A DNA stretch of 64,000 nt from Exobasidium rhododendri (GCA_026210745.1 CP110630.1:1798001-1862000); one strand, 5' to 3'. Counted from the stretch's first letter, positions 12,947-25,126 are shown. Made by a program: numbers and translations. Notes: a model not told the origin generated them from the sequence alone.

Positions 12947-14647
12947 TCAAGGACACTTTGGCCATGTGCTGTGAACAGCATCGATTCGGAGATTTTCCAG
13001 CTTGATCGTGTCTTCTTCGCCCAAGCCCACGCTCACTTTTGCAGGTCGACTTTCGTCATCCCAGTAGGTCAGCACCACGGCAGAGGCCAGACCATGCTGA
13101 ACAAACACCTCTGTCACGGTGCGATCAACGAGAATCCTCATTTCCATGAGCTGATCAGAGGAAGTGTCATTGGGTGTACGATAAAGTGGAGCGACTTGCT
13201 GACTGAATCGATCAGTAAAGTAGGGATTGTTGTCGCCGAACGATCTTCCAGCGAATCTACGATCTACATAGACGCTGATGGGATCGCCAAAAGTGAAGCC
13301 AATCTTGAGATGACCTGCGTTGGTCGCGTCGTAGATCTTGAACTCCCCCGTTGGATTGGTAGCATTGACACTGGCAATGGAAGACAAGGAGAAATTTGCC
13401 TTTATTTCGAAGGCTCCGTTGCCATGAAGGGCGACAGTTTGATTAGTATTCTTGGCAGTCTTGATCAACGTTTTGGGTGAGAGCGATTCGATGTTGTACG
13501 GCAGTTGAGCTAGTTGATAACCCCACTTCATGGGATTCAATTGACTCCACAACAATTTTAGCTCTCTTGGAGTAGACATGACGCTTCGATAGCGACTCGT
13601 GGGTGCTACATTGGTGTACTGCCAATTGGAAGCCCAACCAATGCCAATCGCTTTCCCTTCCGGTGCGTTGTACCACGTCTGTGCGGCATACCAATCCTTA
13701 CCGAAATCAGCAATCCTAGCAACGGCATCTTGTGCGATAAAATCAGTGCCAGTCCAGTCTCCAAGAAAGTACTGAACGGCCGAGCCACCTACTGGCATAC
13801 CAGGATTAACAGAGACGATCAGCACCCACGCCATCGTTCCATCTTTCTCGCCGCCTTGCATCGGTATTTGTACTAAATCGGGGCACTCGTACTGAAAGCC
13901 AAGTAAGCCAGCAGGGCCAAATCTGCTAAGCTCTTTCCAGGTCTTGAGATCGGTGGAAGCATAGAATCCAATCTGGAAATCCTGAGGGTGAGAGACAGTC
14001 ATGATCCATTGTGATGTCTTGCCATCGTAAAAGACTTTCGGATCTCGAAATTGAGTCGTATTGAGTGAGATGACAGGATTCTTCTCATACTTTGTGTAGT
14101 CATACCCGTCCGAGGAGTAGGCAATATTCTGACTCTGATCAGTAGCAGTATTGAGGGTATAGATGGCCACAAATCGATGATCTGGAGCAGTGCTATCGTC
14201 GAAGAAACCACTGGTGTTGTTGACGTCGAGGACAGCGCTGCCCGAAAAGATCCCCTGCCCTACTTCTTCTGGATAAAGAACAGGAAGATGGTTGTCCCAG
14301 GTGTACAGATCTTTGCTAGTTGCGTGGCCCCAATGCTGATTACCAGCTACCATGGCGTGAGGATTGTATTGAAAGTACATATGCCAAGTGTCTCCTGACT
14401 TGACGAGCCCGTTGGGATCGTTCATAAAGCCGCTGCTAGGGCTGTAGTGGATCTGAGGACGTTCAGACTCGGTATACAAGGGCGGGCTGAAGCTGATTGC
14501 TTGATAACTGTTGCTGGTGCGGCAGATCCTGTCTACTGAATTGCTTCCATTGTTGCCTCTCGATAGTAGAGCACCGCCGAAGTCATTCTCCAAGAATGGA
14601 TGCGAGAAGGCTGATGACAGTAGAGAGAGAAGGGAGAGGTATCGCAT
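12947..14647 (-). CDS. SUC2: Secreted invertase (GH32 beta-fructofuranosidase)
   Basis: Intronless, 566 aa from the chosen ATG at 14647, which opens a signal peptide (MRYLSLLSLLSSAFS); an in-frame ATG 57 bp upstream gives a longer, less typical leader. The enzyme hydrolyses terminal fructose from sucrose outside the cell. GH32 landmarks are present in order: the nucleophile motif FMNDPNG (Asp at about 77), WGHATSKDLYTW, FSGSA, the transition-state stabiliser FRDPKVF, and the acid/base motif YECPDL. The C-terminal beta-sandwich contains MRILVDRTVTEVFV, typical of the family. Several Asn-X-Ser/Thr sites suggest N-glycosylation. Upstream, GCGGGG at 14934-14939 on an A-rich flank resembles a Mig1/CreA site. 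Inulinase or fructan specificity cannot be excluded. Confidence 0.93.
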   Translation of the reverse strand: MRYLSLLSLLSSAFSHPFLENDFGGALLSRGNNGSNSVDRICRTSNSYQAISFSPPLYTESERPQIHYSPSSGFMNDPNGLVKSGDTWHMYFQYNPHAMVAGNQHWGHATSKDLYTWDNHLPVLYPEEVGQGIFSGSAVLDVNNTSGFFDDSTAPDHRFVAIYTLNTATDQSQNIAYSSDGYDYTKYEKNPVISLNTTQFRDPKVFYDGKTSQWIMTVSHPQDFQIGFYASTDLKTWKELSRFGPAGLLGFQYECPDLVQIPMQGGEKDGTMAWVLIVSVNPGMPVGGSAVQYFLGDWTGTDFIAQDAVARIADFGKDWYAAQTWYNAPEGKAIGIGWASNWQYTNVAPTSRYRSVMSTPRELKLLWSQLNPMKWGYQLAQLPYNIESLSPKTLIKTAKNTNQTVALHGNGAFEIKANFSLSSIASVNATNPTGEFKIYDATNAGHLKIGFTFGDPISVYVDRRFAGRSFGDNNPYFTDRFSQQVAPLYRTPNDTSSDQLMEMRILVDRTVTEVFVQHGLASAVVLTYWDDESRPAKVSVGLGEEDTIKLENLRIDAVHSTWPKCP

Positions 14648-15656
14648 TACGAGCGACAAGGGGAGAGCACGATTGCAGGGAAGGGGAAGGGAGTTGAGCA
14701 TCAAGTCGAGCTGCTAATTATACCTGCTCCTGCCCTCCAGTCTTGCCAAAAGGAGCCTCCTTCTCTAATTATATTCTTTTCTCCATACTTTCTTTGAGAG
14801 ATCTGAAGCGGGCACTGTCGTACCTGACCGTCCCTTTCTCCTCTTGCCCCCCCTCCTCCGCTGCCTCTGCTCTCCGTCTAAGCAGGTAGAGCGAGCTCCT
14901 CCTGCTGCAAGACCGCCTGCAAAGTAAAAAAGCGCGGGGTTCGTGGAAGGAAAGTTTAAATCATTGTATACTTAAAAAGTGGAGTTAATCTATCCACAGA
15001 CACCCATTTCTACCCTTTTTCGGATTCAACGCTAGAAGTGTGAGTGAAGAGGGTGACCTCTCGGTCGCTCTTCGGTCCATTTCTGCTGCATTTTCCTTGC
15101 CCTCAATCATCTTTGCCTACTAAAGTCAACCCGGCACACCCCGAAATTAGCTAGGAAGAAGCGGAGTAAGAGGAAATATTGGCATTATTGGTAAGGCTCT
15201 CTCTTATACACTGCCATGATCGGACTGTAGGGACTATTAGTGTTACGCCTGCAGTGCGATGATGTACACTATACTGCCTGCTCATGCACACCCAAAACAC
15301 AAGATGGCATTTTCTCCAGTGAAGCGTCAGAGCGTCTGCTTCGTGGTTCTGTCATTCACCAATAAACAGCATAAGGCCATCTCTTTTGCTTCAGATTGAT
15401 CATCATCAAACCCTCGATCGGGCATGACGCAATGATCTGTGACCCGTGCCAACAGGGGCGAAATGAATGTCCACGCATCGGCCAGGCTTGCCCAAAGCGG
15501 CAGCATACTACGTTTACCCGGCCATCCTTCTAGTCAACCAGTCTGACGAACAGTGCGCCTACAGGACATTTGCAAACATTACTCATTACACATTACAATG
15601 AAGAGGAAGAGGAAGGAAAAGGGTAGTGGTTTATTCGTGGGCAAATGCCGGCCATC
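14648..15656 (+). other. Invertase upstream region, no supported gene
   Basis: About 1 kb between the starts and ends of two minus-strand genes. It holds the invertase promoter (proximal part, CT-rich at 14800-14875) and the ERG26 3' flank. Short open stretches exist but show no conserved peptide. Confidence 0.4.
14930..14939 (+). promoter_or_regulatory. Candidate Mig1/CreA glucose-repressor site
   Basis: GCGGGG preceded by an A-rich flank matches the fungal Mig1/Cre consensus (A/T-rich, then SYGGRG). It lies about 290 bp upstream of the invertase ATG. Invertase is classically glucose repressed in fungi, so the placement is sensible, but a 6 bp match is weak evidence by itself. Confidence 0.3.
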
Positions 15657-17120
15657 TCAACCTGATTTGCCCTCGAGCTCCTTGTATGACGCTACACTTC
15701 TCTTGATGGCCTCTTCCATGCCGACGATTGGCTCGTATCCCAACAGCCTCCTTGCCTTTTCAATGTTGTGGTAACGAGTAGCGGTGGTGAATGTGACTTT
15801 GAATGTATCAAACTGTCCTTTTCTGCCGGTGATCCAATTCCAGTACTCTGCAGCACTTGCCAGTGGCATGGCAACATCTTTCGAAATTTTCCACACTTTC
15901 TTGGGATCGACCACCCCTTTTATGGGGTCGTACTCTCTCCATAGCGCTCTTGGGAAGTCCCAAAATGGAATCGGAACACCGTTGGTGATGAAGAATGCTT
16001 CTCCGCCTACTTCCAGTGAATCATCGTCGGCGATGCTCACGACGTCAGGTATAGGATTTCCGGCACTCTTGATGTCTGGATTGACGATGTGGAAGAATTG
16101 ATCGTATTTGTTGCGGATGACCGGTCGCAAGTCGATTGTGGAGATGCCGTCTTCCGTCACGGACGCATTGGCTACCGTGCTAGGCAGCGATCTCGCATAA
16201 TCTTTCGCTCCTGTCACGTCTGGTCTGTTCTCGCTCGTTGGAACACCCCGCTCCAGGAATGACTCTTTCTCATTAAGACCGGTAAAGCGTTCAGAGAGAT
16301 GGACCGTCGCAAGTAATTCTTTGGCGTAGGGTTTCCCCTTCGAGCTGAGCTTGTCCGATGCTAGCAGGTGAGCATGTGCGATGTTGTCAACGTACGTCCA
16401 ATCGAATAGATTTCTGTTTTGACCAAGTTGTACATTTTGGCGTCCGCTCTTAAGCACATCAATGAATCCCGGAACAGCCTGACGATCGTGCGGTCCAAAT
16501 ATACCTGCCGGTCTCAGTGCTACCGTCTTTAGCCCCTCTGTTCCTGCATCAGTGTTGGCTTCAAGTACTAAGCGCTCCGCCTTTGCCTTTGTTTCGTTGT
16601 ACGCATCCATTGCCTTTTCGGGGTATGGCATTCGTTCGTCCACGTTGATGTTGTCGTGGCCATCAAACACTACTCCAGCACTACTTGTGAAGATGAGTTT
16701 CTTCGCATCGCTACGTTGGCAAGCCTGAATGATGTTCGCAGTTCCTTTCACATTCACCTTTTCGTAGATCGCTTTGTCCAACGATGTAGCCAGCGGTGAA
16801 GCAGTGTGATGTACGGCATCAGGCTTGATCTTTAGCAAAGCTTTATTCAAGGTATCGGTTGAAGTGATATCTACCTTTGTGAATTGAACGTCGCTGATCC
16901 CTAGCTCTGCTGGTGGTGCTCGGACGTCCAGATTGTGCACCTTCTTTTCCCCACGATTCACCAAGGCTCGTATGATCGTACTGCCAAGAAATCCACTACC
17001 GCCGATGACCTGAATAGACAAGGAGAACATACGTCAGCCACTCACACTCTCCTTAATCCCTGTTCTCAAAAATCTCATACGAACAACATGCGTCTCTCCT
17101 GTTGGTGCTGCGTTTGACAT
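15657..17120 (-). CDS. ERG26: Sterol-4-alpha-carboxylate 3-dehydrogenase (C-3 sterol dehydrogenase)
   Basis: Ergosterol biosynthesis enzyme that oxidatively decarboxylates the 4-alpha-carboxysterol in the ER C-4 demethylation complex. Two exons: 17120-17085 and 17009-15657 (462 aa). The intron donor (GTTCGT) is unusual but phase and conservation support it (VVIGGSGFLGS). Extended SDR features are the NAD-binding GGSGFLG motif at the N-terminus, HHTASP, the catalytic Ser region IFTSSAGVVFDG, and YNETKAKAE containing YxxxK. The segments DERMPYP, LRPAGIFGPHD and FDWTYVDNIAHAHLLA are characteristic of the 3-beta-HSD/Erg26 family. The protein is longer than yeast Erg26 (about 349 aa) because of an insertion around residues 240-310. 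Divergent from twinfilin. Confidence 0.92.
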
Positions 17121-17539
17121 GATGGATGTTGGCGATGGTAACAGACGATCAAGAAATAAGGCTTCACTTTAGCGTCTTGCCCCAAAACTGTAAAGGCTTG
17201 CAGTGCTAACGGTGTAGCCACGTGACGCCCATTGGAGTGCCTCTTAAGCTCTAGGATGCTCCTTCCCCGGTAATGATTGTTGGCAGAGCGTCATAACAAG
17301 TAGGCAAAAGCTGTAGAGACTGAGGTGATAACGGGTGCTGCCCGCATCATCCATTCTCCAATTTTACTATATATGCTCTATGAGGAGTTGGAGCGGCCTT
17401 TCTGTACACTGCTTCTCTTTCGTGCTGGCCGACGTGCGTGGCTGGGAAAAAGGGACGTGCAGTAGTGTTACTTTCCTCCTTCCCTGACTGCTCCACTCCA
17501 CCATTGCTTTGACACTCTCTCCCTGCCTTGCCTCTCATC
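17121..17539 (+). promoter_or_regulatory. Divergent promoter between ERG26 and twinfilin
   Basis: 419 bp between two opposing starts. It contains a CT-rich tract (17470-17535) just before the twinfilin ATG. No specific factor site is claimed. Confidence 0.4.
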
Positions 17540-19680
17540 ATGCCAAATCTGCCATTGGGAGAAGACCTGAAGACACTCTTTGATGAGATAACATCTGGAA
17601 AACAGTCGGCAGCTTCTGTGCGAGCTATTCTTGTACAGAATGATAACGGTACACTCCGCCTTGTCGAGTCTCTACCAGAGGAAAGCACCGACAAAGAAGA
17701 CTTCAGCAACGTACTAGGCAGACTATTTGCCAAAGAACCTTCCAAATCTGGGTATGCACTCTATCGATTAGATTCAAGGAGCCCTGCTGGCTTGTGTGAA
17801 TGGATCAATTGCGCGTATAGACCAGAGGGTGCCAGGGTGAGGGAAAAGATGCAATACACCCTTACTCAAGCTAGTCTATTTGCCGGTCTCAGCGAGCAGC
17901 ACTTCCTTGATACAGTCTACGTGAGCAGAGCTGTGACGCTCTATCAGCTCGGAGAGGGGGGGGGAGAAGAGAGAGACTAATCCCTCTCCATGATTCTTTT
18001 CGTCAGGGCGGCACATCAAGCGAATTCACATTTCCATCACGACTGAGGAACCAACGCAAGCATGACTATCGTGAGTGTGTAAGTTTAGAAGCATTTGAAA
18101 GCTGCTAAAGCTCACACTCTCTTCCACTACAATGGTAAGAAAATCCACAATCGGCCACCTCTGGAAAGAAACCAGCCGAAGCGGCGGGGACAGGAACAGC
18201 TGGAAAACGCAACTTCGATATCATACCATCTCCTGGACAGCTACCACGGCGATCATCGACATCAGATAAGCAGCCCTCGTCATCTGACGTTCTCGAGTCG
18301 AAGCCTGCCTCTGAGTCGACAAGGAATACTCCTGAGAGTAATGCGGTACAGGAGATCAAACCGAGTCCTGCATCAGAAATTGCAGCTACTTCGACACCTG
18401 CTTCCCTTCCGAGGACTGACGAGGCAAAGTCGGCAGAGGCCACGAATGGGATAGACGAGTCGGCACGAGAAGCGAATGTTGGTGAGAAAGAGGGTGATAC
18501 CGCTGTGAGGGCCACTAGCGACGTCGTAAAGGAAGATGACAGCAGCACGAAGGAAGGTATGAGTGTTGCCGCGGAGCAAAAAGAGAAAGATAGTGAGACT
18601 GTAGAAGCTGCAGGTTCTGCCGGACAAGATAGAGCGCCATTATCCTCTATCGACGTGAACTCCACCGACACTGAAGAAGTACCTCGAAGGGAAGAGAATG
18701 GTGAAAATAAGGAGAAGGCGAAGGAAGAGATTGAAGAGGACGATGTGATGAACCAGTCGATAGCGCCATCAAGTGATGAGCGGTTGACTCGAGAAGCTGT
18801 GGAAGAAGCGGAATCTGCACCTGTATTGCAACACGAGACCAATTCTATCGAAGCTGTAGCGCCTCACGAAGCTACGACTGCTACGGACGACGACGAAAGC
18901 AGAGCCACAGATGCTTCATCGACATCTGTCAACACTATGACTGAGTTGAGTAACAAACCAAGTACCTCAAGTGTGGGAATGGGGACTGGAGTACAAGGCT
19001 TGGAGACAGAAAAGGAGCGACATTTGGCCGCCTCCAAGACGGAAGAATTAAAGCTCAAGAGTGGAGGAGTACATCAAGGTGGAAGTTCTTTGGGTTTTCC
19101 ATGGCAGACAGACGTTGAGCCTGCTCTACATGGCCTGGCCAAACAGCTAGGAGGCACAGCCGAGTGGAATCTGGTCATCCTTAAAATCGATCTTTCGAGG
19201 GAGGAGATTGAATTGGCAAGCGAGCCAAGATTCATCCTACCGGGAGACATGAGCGAAGCACTACCAACTACAGAGCCCTGTTATGCCTTCTATTCTCATC
19301 CAGCAATTCAGACAGAGTCAGATGATCAAGCCCAGATTGCGGTCATCTACATCTGCCCTTTGCACAGCAGCATCCGTCAAAGAATGCTCTACTCCGCCAA
19401 TCTCGCAATCACATCCACTCGAGTGGGCACCATTCCAGGATTGAACGTATTCAAGAGGGTGAGTCAAATTTTCCTCTTGCCAGGAAAACGGTCGAGGGTC
19501 GGCGGTGAATGATACGCTGACGGCATTATGATGCTCCCCAACCTGAAACCTCAGATCGAGACCTCTGATCCGACAGAATTGACGTCTTCCTTCTTTTCCC
19601 AAGAGCTGCTCAACACCTCGTCGACAGAAAATAGTCAGGCGAAAGCATTTTCAAAACCAAGGAGACCCGGTCGCAAATAG
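17540..19680 (+). CDS. TWF1: Twinfilin (two ADF-homology domains, long acidic linker)
   Basis: Actin-monomer sequestering and barbed-end depolymerising protein. Four exons: 17540-17920, 18007-18070, 18140-19458 and 19555-19680 (about 629 aa, phase-consistent). ADF-H 1 occupies residues 1 to about 145 (LKTLFDEITSGKQSAASVRA ... REKMQYTLTQASLF). ADF-H 2 lies at about 455-600 (VIYICPLHSSIRQRMLYSAN). The C-terminal tail KAFSKPRRPGRK is the basic capping-protein/PIP2-binding tail typical of twinfilin. Between the domains is an approximately 300-residue Ser/Glu/Asp/Ala-rich, apparently disordered linker, far longer than the short linker of yeast or animal twinfilins (about 330-350 aa total). The acceptor of intron 2 (TAAG at 18139) is the least certain boundary. 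Confidence 0.88.
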
Positions 19681-19844
19681 CTTTGTTAGTATGGAATGTC
19701 CATCTTCCTGAGAGAATCAATGACAATGATAAAAGTACAGGAGGGGGCGAGAAGAATATGGGGTCGTGTAAAAGAGATGTGCAGGAGAGTAGAAGGAAAG
19801 AAAAGAAAGGTGGCGGGCGACGCAGAGCAAAACCATACTTCCCA

Positions 19845-21524
19845 TCAACGACTCCACTGCTTCCGATCACCTCCCTTGCGCTTCTGCTGCATTGACTTCT
19901 GGTAAGGCGGTGCTCCTCCCCGCTGTTGATTGTTGTCCCTCGACTTCTTGAAAGACTTCCTCTCCTCTACGCCATCAGCATCGTCGTCCTCCCCTTCCTC
20001 TACGCCTTCTCCTCCCTTTCTCTTCCCTTTGCCAGCTCCCATGCCGACCGCGATGTTCACCCTAGGTGGTACAGTGAAACCAAATGCCTTGGCCACCTTC
20101 TTCAAGTCCAGATTATGCATATCGAAAATCCGTTTCAGTGCGTAGCTGTTGTAGGCCATCAGATAACTTCGGAACCCTTCTTGTGCACTCTTGCGAAGAA
20201 GGTAGTTCTTAGACAGTAGCTTCTCCAATTCCCCCTGAACGTTGGCGATCTTATCACTCGGGAAAGAGAATTCATTGAGCGGTACCTTTGCCACTTTCAA
20301 GAATCGCAAGAATCCAATCTCGCTCGGTAGGAGGAACAAAAGTGACTTGCCACTCTTCCCAGCTCGAGCTGTTCGACCGACTCGATGGATGTAGTCCCGA
20401 GGATCATCCGGTGGATCAAATTGGATGATCCAATCTACTTTGGGTATGTCTAATCCACGAGCGGCTACATCTGTGCAGAGCAGAATGCCCGTCGGTGCAT
20501 TACAGAATTCAAAGAAGGTCGATGTTCGCTTTTGTTGCTTTTGTTTGCCGTGGAGATCGAGTACAGGGACGTCGATGTAGTTCAGTAGCTCCGAGTGATA
20601 GCTGACAGAATTGCAACTACTCATGAACACGATAATCTTCTTTCCTTTGTTTCGCTTGAGGAATGTAAACAGGAGCAGGAATCGCTTGTCGCTCTCGCAG
20701 ACCACGTAGCCTTGCTCCAAGCGAGCGACTGTGGAAGCAGCTAGATCGGCATGTACGTTGATGTACAAAGGACCAGGACGAAGGGACATTCGAGCTAGAT
20801 CTTGTACCTTGGTAGTCTGTGTCGCTGAAAAGAGCATAGACTGACGAGTCTCATTCGGCAATAGCTTCACAATCTGCCTCATCTCATCCTCGAAACCGAT
20901 TTCCAAGATACGATCAGCTTCGTCGATGCAGAGTGTCTTTAGATTTGTAAAGACGAAGCCAGGCGTGTTTTGCAGATGATCGAGTAGTCTTCCGGGTGTG
21001 GCTACAATCAAGTTCACTCCTTTCCCTAGCTTATCTGCCTCTGCCCTTCTGTTCGCTCCTCCCATGATGATACCAAAGGTCTGATGATGACCATGCGCCA
21101 TGACTTCCTTGACAACACCAAAGATCTGTAGAGCCAGCTCTCTCGTAGGGGAGATGATGACAGCTCCGGTGCCGTTCCTAGGCTTGAATTTCAGTCGGTG
21201 CAGCATCTCCACGATAGGAAGCACAAAGGCAAGCGTCTTACCGCTTCCCGTCTGTGCTGCTCCCAGAACATCCTTTCCTGCAAGCAGCGGTGGTATACAT
21301 CTCGCTTGCACCTCTGTCATCGTCTTGAATCCCATCGCATCCAGTGCACCTATTGTAGGTTCAGATAAGTGAAGATCAGTAAAGCGCTGTTTCAAGGCTG
21401 CCGGACTTGTCGAATCAGATCCGTCTGCTATGATTGAAGATGACGCCTCTGCCTTGGCGATGTCCGAAGCAAGCTCCCGAGCGAGTTGAGCTTCAGCATC
21501 GATCTCTTTGCCATCGCTCGTCAT
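19845..21524 (-). CDS. HAS1: DEAD-box RNA helicase HAS1
   Basis: Nucleolar ATP-dependent RNA helicase needed for 40S and 60S ribosomal subunit biogenesis. Single exon, 559 aa. All DEAD-box motifs are readable: Q motif ([19 protein letters not shown]), I (AQTGSGKT), Ia (SPTRELALQ), Ib (ATPGRLLDH), II as DEAD (CIDEADRIL), III (FSATQT), and the C-terminal lobe motifs ([17 protein letters not shown]). After the core come the Has1-type segment [18 protein letters not shown] and [12 protein letters not shown], then a Lys/Arg/Gly/Glu-rich tail ending in [12 protein letters not shown]. It shares a short divergent promoter with UTP21, another ribosome-biogenesis gene. Confidence 0.96.
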   Translation of the reverse strand: MTSDGKEIDAEAQLARELASDIAKAEASSSIIADGSDSTSPAALKQRFTDLHLSEPTIGALDAMGFKTMTEVQARCIPPLLAGKDVLGAAQTGSGKTLAFVLPIVEMLHRLKFKPRNGTGAVIISPTRELALQIFGVVKEVMAHGHHQTFGIIMGGANRRAEADKLGKGVNLIVATPGRLLDHLQNTPGFVFTNLKTLCIDEADRILEIGFEDEMRQIVKLLPNETRQSMLFSATQTTKVQDLARMSLRPGPLYINVHADLAASTVARLEQGYVVCESDKRFLLLFTFLKRNKGKKIIVFMSSCNSVSYHSELLNYIDVPVLDLHGKQKQQKRTSTFFEFCNAPTGILLCTDVAARGLDIPKVDWIIQFDPPDDPRDYIHRVGRTARAGKSGKSLLFLLPSEIGFLRFLKVAKVPLNEFSFPSDKIANVQGELEKLLSKNYLLRKSAQEGFRSYLMAYNSYALKRIFDMHNLDLKKVAKAFGFTVPPRVNIAVGMGAGKGKRKGGEGVEEGEDDDADGVEERKSFKKSRDNNQQRGGAPPYQKSMQQKRKGGDRKQWSR

Positions 21525-21805
21525 AGTGAGAGGTGATACGAGTGGTTAGCAATGATTGAGTTGCAATGAATATACCACCCCGCTGAATCTTGGGCAAAGT
21601 ACGAAAGACTGTCTTCAACAAAAAATTCTAAATTCCTTTTCCAAAAAGATTAAACACGTGATGCAACACTCTTTTGAAATTTGATTTTTTTGGTGGAGCC
21701 TTAAGTAAAATCGAGGCTCTCCCTTCGACTTGGTACATAGGAAGATTGCCCTTATTCAGACTGAGGCCCAATCCTTAGCGACACTTCTCTCTATCCGATC
21801 TTGGA
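21525..21805 (+). promoter_or_regulatory. Bidirectional promoter HAS1-UTP21
   Basis: 281 bp between the opposed starts of two ribosome-biogenesis genes. It contains CACGTG (21655-21660) and flanking A/T-rich stretches with AAATTT-type cores (21672-21690) reminiscent of, but not identical to, the yeast RRPE element. Co-regulation is inference from the arrangement. Confidence 0.5.
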
Positions 21806-24800
21806 ATGGCGCCGGTTGCCACAGAGCAGATGAACGGAGAGACGTCCTCGAAGAGAATTAAGACGGTAACACGGAAGAGAGCACCGACTGTCCGACAAAA
21901 GCTCTTTCAGCCCTTTCGTGCACTAGGCTTGATTACAGATCATGTTCCTTTTGTGCTTTCCATCAAACATGGTGGAAAGGACGCCAGTCGACCTGACGTC
22001 AATATCATAGCATGCATTGGAACGTCATGGACGATGTGGGATGCAGACCGCATGACCTTGCTCTTTGTCGGTGAGCCACTACCGAACGAGATACAATCTC
22101 TGTGTGTGGTGGGAGGTTCGGGTGGAAAGGACAATATATTTGCAACGAGCGGGAAGCGAGTGTTCCTCTTCCAAAGGGGCCGCCTGATCGATCAATATAC
22201 CACAAGAGATGAGGATGACTTGCACGAAGAGGAAGCTGGCACTTTAAAGGATTTGATCACGATTGGGGATAGCATGTTGTCTCTCTCTTCGCTAGGCTCT
22301 TTCCTCTATGTCTGGTCAATCTCACGCAAGACACTTTCGCGGCGACTAGACTTGCAAAGACCTTTGATTGACAGCGAAGGGATCTTTTCTGCTACCTGCA
22401 TGCTGCATCCATCTACTTACATCGACAAGATACTTATAGGCAGCGCCAGCGGCCACCTTCAGCTGTACAACTTTCGCACCTCTACACTACTACACACATT
22501 CTCTCGATCATCCCTTATCTCGTACATGGGCATGGAAGAATCTTCACTAGAACCAGATGAATCTTTGACGGTAGTTGATCTGGTTCAGACACCTGCCATT
22601 GACGTTGTCGCTGTAGCTTATGCATCAGGCCATATTCTACTCCTTGACATCAGATACGACGAACCGATCATGTGCGCTCATGTCTCGAGGGGCATAACTG
22701 GGGCAGCAAGTATCCTGTCCAAAGGCTGTCTATCTTTTCGAACAGATGGTATGGCGCATACAATGGCCGTAGGAACTCGATTGGGAGACATTGTCTTGTT
22801 CGATTTGCAGGCCAGCCCAACAGAGTCGACGATGAAGAAAGCACGACCTGCGCAACTCGCTCATACCATCCGATCTGCTCACACTTCCTCGATTGCATCT
22901 GTGCAATTTGTTCAAGGGCAGCCATTGCTCATTAGTAGTGGGAGTGATAATGCCATCAAGCAATGGTTCTTTGAAGTTAGTACAGTGGCGAGCGGAGGTG
23001 CATTGGGAGGAGAAGCATCGGTCGGTCCTACCACCGTTCCTCGCTTGCTGAAGAGTCGAGAGGGACACAGTGCTCCCCCACGACTAATTCGTTTCATTGG
23101 AGAAGATGGGAAGACAATCATTAGTACCGGAGGCGAAGACAGGAGTGTGAGGGCGATGAGTGTAGTGAGAGACAGTCGTAGCGCTGAATTGAGCCAGGGT
23201 GAGTCAAATCATGGTCGCTACTGTTGCGTGCGAATAGGAATGTACGAACTCTGCTAAAGTGAATGTACTCTCTCCCTACTACTACTAGGCTCATTACAGA
23301 AGAAGTCGGTGCAGCAGTCCAAGCCCTTGCTTTCTCTCAAGCTTCGTCCTACGACATCACTTTCTCACAGCTCTACTCGAAGCCGAGATTGGGATGACTT
23401 GATGACGACACATTCGGGTTCGTCCTACGCAGAGATATGGTCGACCCGTAATCAAGTGAAGGGTAGGCACCAGCTGTCTGCCACTACATCGGAGAACACC
23501 AATCATCCCGGCGAGGCTACCACAACCTGTCTCAGTGCTTGCGGGAATTTTGCCTTGGTAGGGAACAGTCTCGGATTCGTAGAGATGTACAACATTCAGA
23601 GCGGTCGCTATCGACGTCGACTGGACACGAGGGTCGAGGTGGTGGAAAGGGTGCAAAGGAAGAGGAAAGGCGGTGTGATGGAGTGGAGAGAGGAGAAGAA
23701 GAGAGGTGCCGGAAGCGCAATCACTGGTGTCGCGAGTGACTTGATCAACAAAATCGTCGTTGCTTCTACCATGGACGGAGGCTTGTACTTCTTCGACTTC
23801 CATACTGGACAAGTCCTGCACCACATCGATACCGCGACAGGCATCTCAGCGCTGCTTCTCGACAGATCGACGAATTTGGTAGCGGCTATACAAGATGACC
23901 TGACTATCAAACTATACGACATCGAGACGTTCAAGATGGTGCGTATCTTTGGTGGCTTCGCAGCAAGAATCTTGGATGCCACCTTTTCGCCCAATGGAAA
24001 GTGGCTCGTGGTCAGCAGTTTAGATGGGTTTGTGAGGACGTTTGACATTCCTACCAGTCGATTAGTTGACTATTTCAGGACAACAGAAGTAGCCACCAGT
24101 GTCAGCTTCAGCCCCATTGGGGATTTCTTGGCCACGACACATGTGGGCAGCAAGGGAATCTACCTGTGGGCCAATCGAAATCAGTATCTCAACTTGGCAT
24201 TGAGTGGCATTGAGGAGGATGAAGTGATGCTGCAAGAGGGTCAAGAGACAGAAGCGCTGCCTACATTGAGAGGTGTCGATGTTGATGAATTGAAGGAAGA
24301 GGACAGTCGACTGAAGGAGCTAGATGTGGGAGAAGGAGAGTACCAAAGGAGCTACACTAGCAAATCGCAGCTCTTCATCGAGGAAGGTCTCGGTGGTGAG
24401 GAAAAGGGACTGATTACATTGAGTACAATGCCAAGGAGTCGATGGATGACCCTTCTCAATTTGGACGTTCTCAAAGCTAGAAATAAGCCAAAAGAAGCTC
24501 CAAAGAAGCCAGAGCGAGCGCCCTTCTTCCTTCCAATGGGTGCCGGTAAGATTCCGGACTCTGCCATCAGGAAGAATGGATACACGACTGCGAACGAAGT
24601 AGAGCAAGACAGTGAAGAAGGGGATTCGCGGCGAATGCAGACTCTGTCGAGTGTAGGCTTGGATGTCGAGAGTGACTTCGCTCGAAGGCTTCGACTGGCT
24701 TTGGACGAAGACCAAGTCGAGTCCCTCTTTCTCTACTTGCACACTCTCTCTCCTCCAGCATTGGACTCGGAAATTCGGTCGCTTGTTCGAGTGTCTGATG

Positions 24801-25126
24801 TGTCCGCCTTTCTACAGTCCATGACAAAGAGGCTGCGACAACATCTCGACTACGACGCAATCCAAGCAATGGTCTTTATTGCACTACAGATACACTCCGA
24901 TCTCATCATCCAACACGGTATCAAGGAGGTGGCGGGAAGTGACTCGAAGATGATCCAAGACGATGAAGACGACTCCTCCGAGGCGCAGAGCGATGAGGGA
25001 AAGGAGCTTGGCCAAAGCATGAGAGCTTTGATGATTGAGCAATACAAGGAGGGCAACCGAGTCTTGGAGCTGCTACAGTACTGTGTCGGTAGCTTGGCAT
25101 TTGTTCGTGACCTCCCCTTGACTTGA
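21806..25126 (+). CDS. UTP21: SSU processome WD-repeat protein UTP21 (WDR36)
   Basis: U3 snoRNP-associated subunit of the small-subunit processome (UTP-B module), required for 18S rRNA maturation in the nucleolus. Two exons, 21806-23198 and 23289-25126, give about 1076 aa. The N-terminal part is a double WD40 propeller; visible blades include HTSSIASVQFVQGQPLLISSG and TCLSACGNFALVGNSLGFVE. The signature FQPFRALGLITDHVPFVLS near residue 36 is typical of Utp21/WDR36. The C-terminal helical Utp21 domain starts at about residue 800 (SKSQLFIEEG ... FFLPMGAGKIPD) and ends with an acidic stretch followed by VLELLQYCVGSLAFVRDLPL. Length is slightly above yeast Utp21 (939 aa). Confidence 0.94.

Noticed and set aside
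12746-13480. Long plus-strand ORF (244 codons)
   Set aside because: Exact antisense of the invertase C-terminal half; it has no signature of its own.
15431-15500. Cys-rich peptide (MICDPCQQGRNECPRIGQAC) suggesting a Zn2Cys6 finger
   Set aside because: Spacing does not match the Zn2Cys6 pattern, the ORF is very short, and no splice-compatible continuation was found.
18105-18842. Long Ser-rich minus-strand ORF (245 codons)
   Set aside because: Antisense shadow of the low-complexity twinfilin linker.
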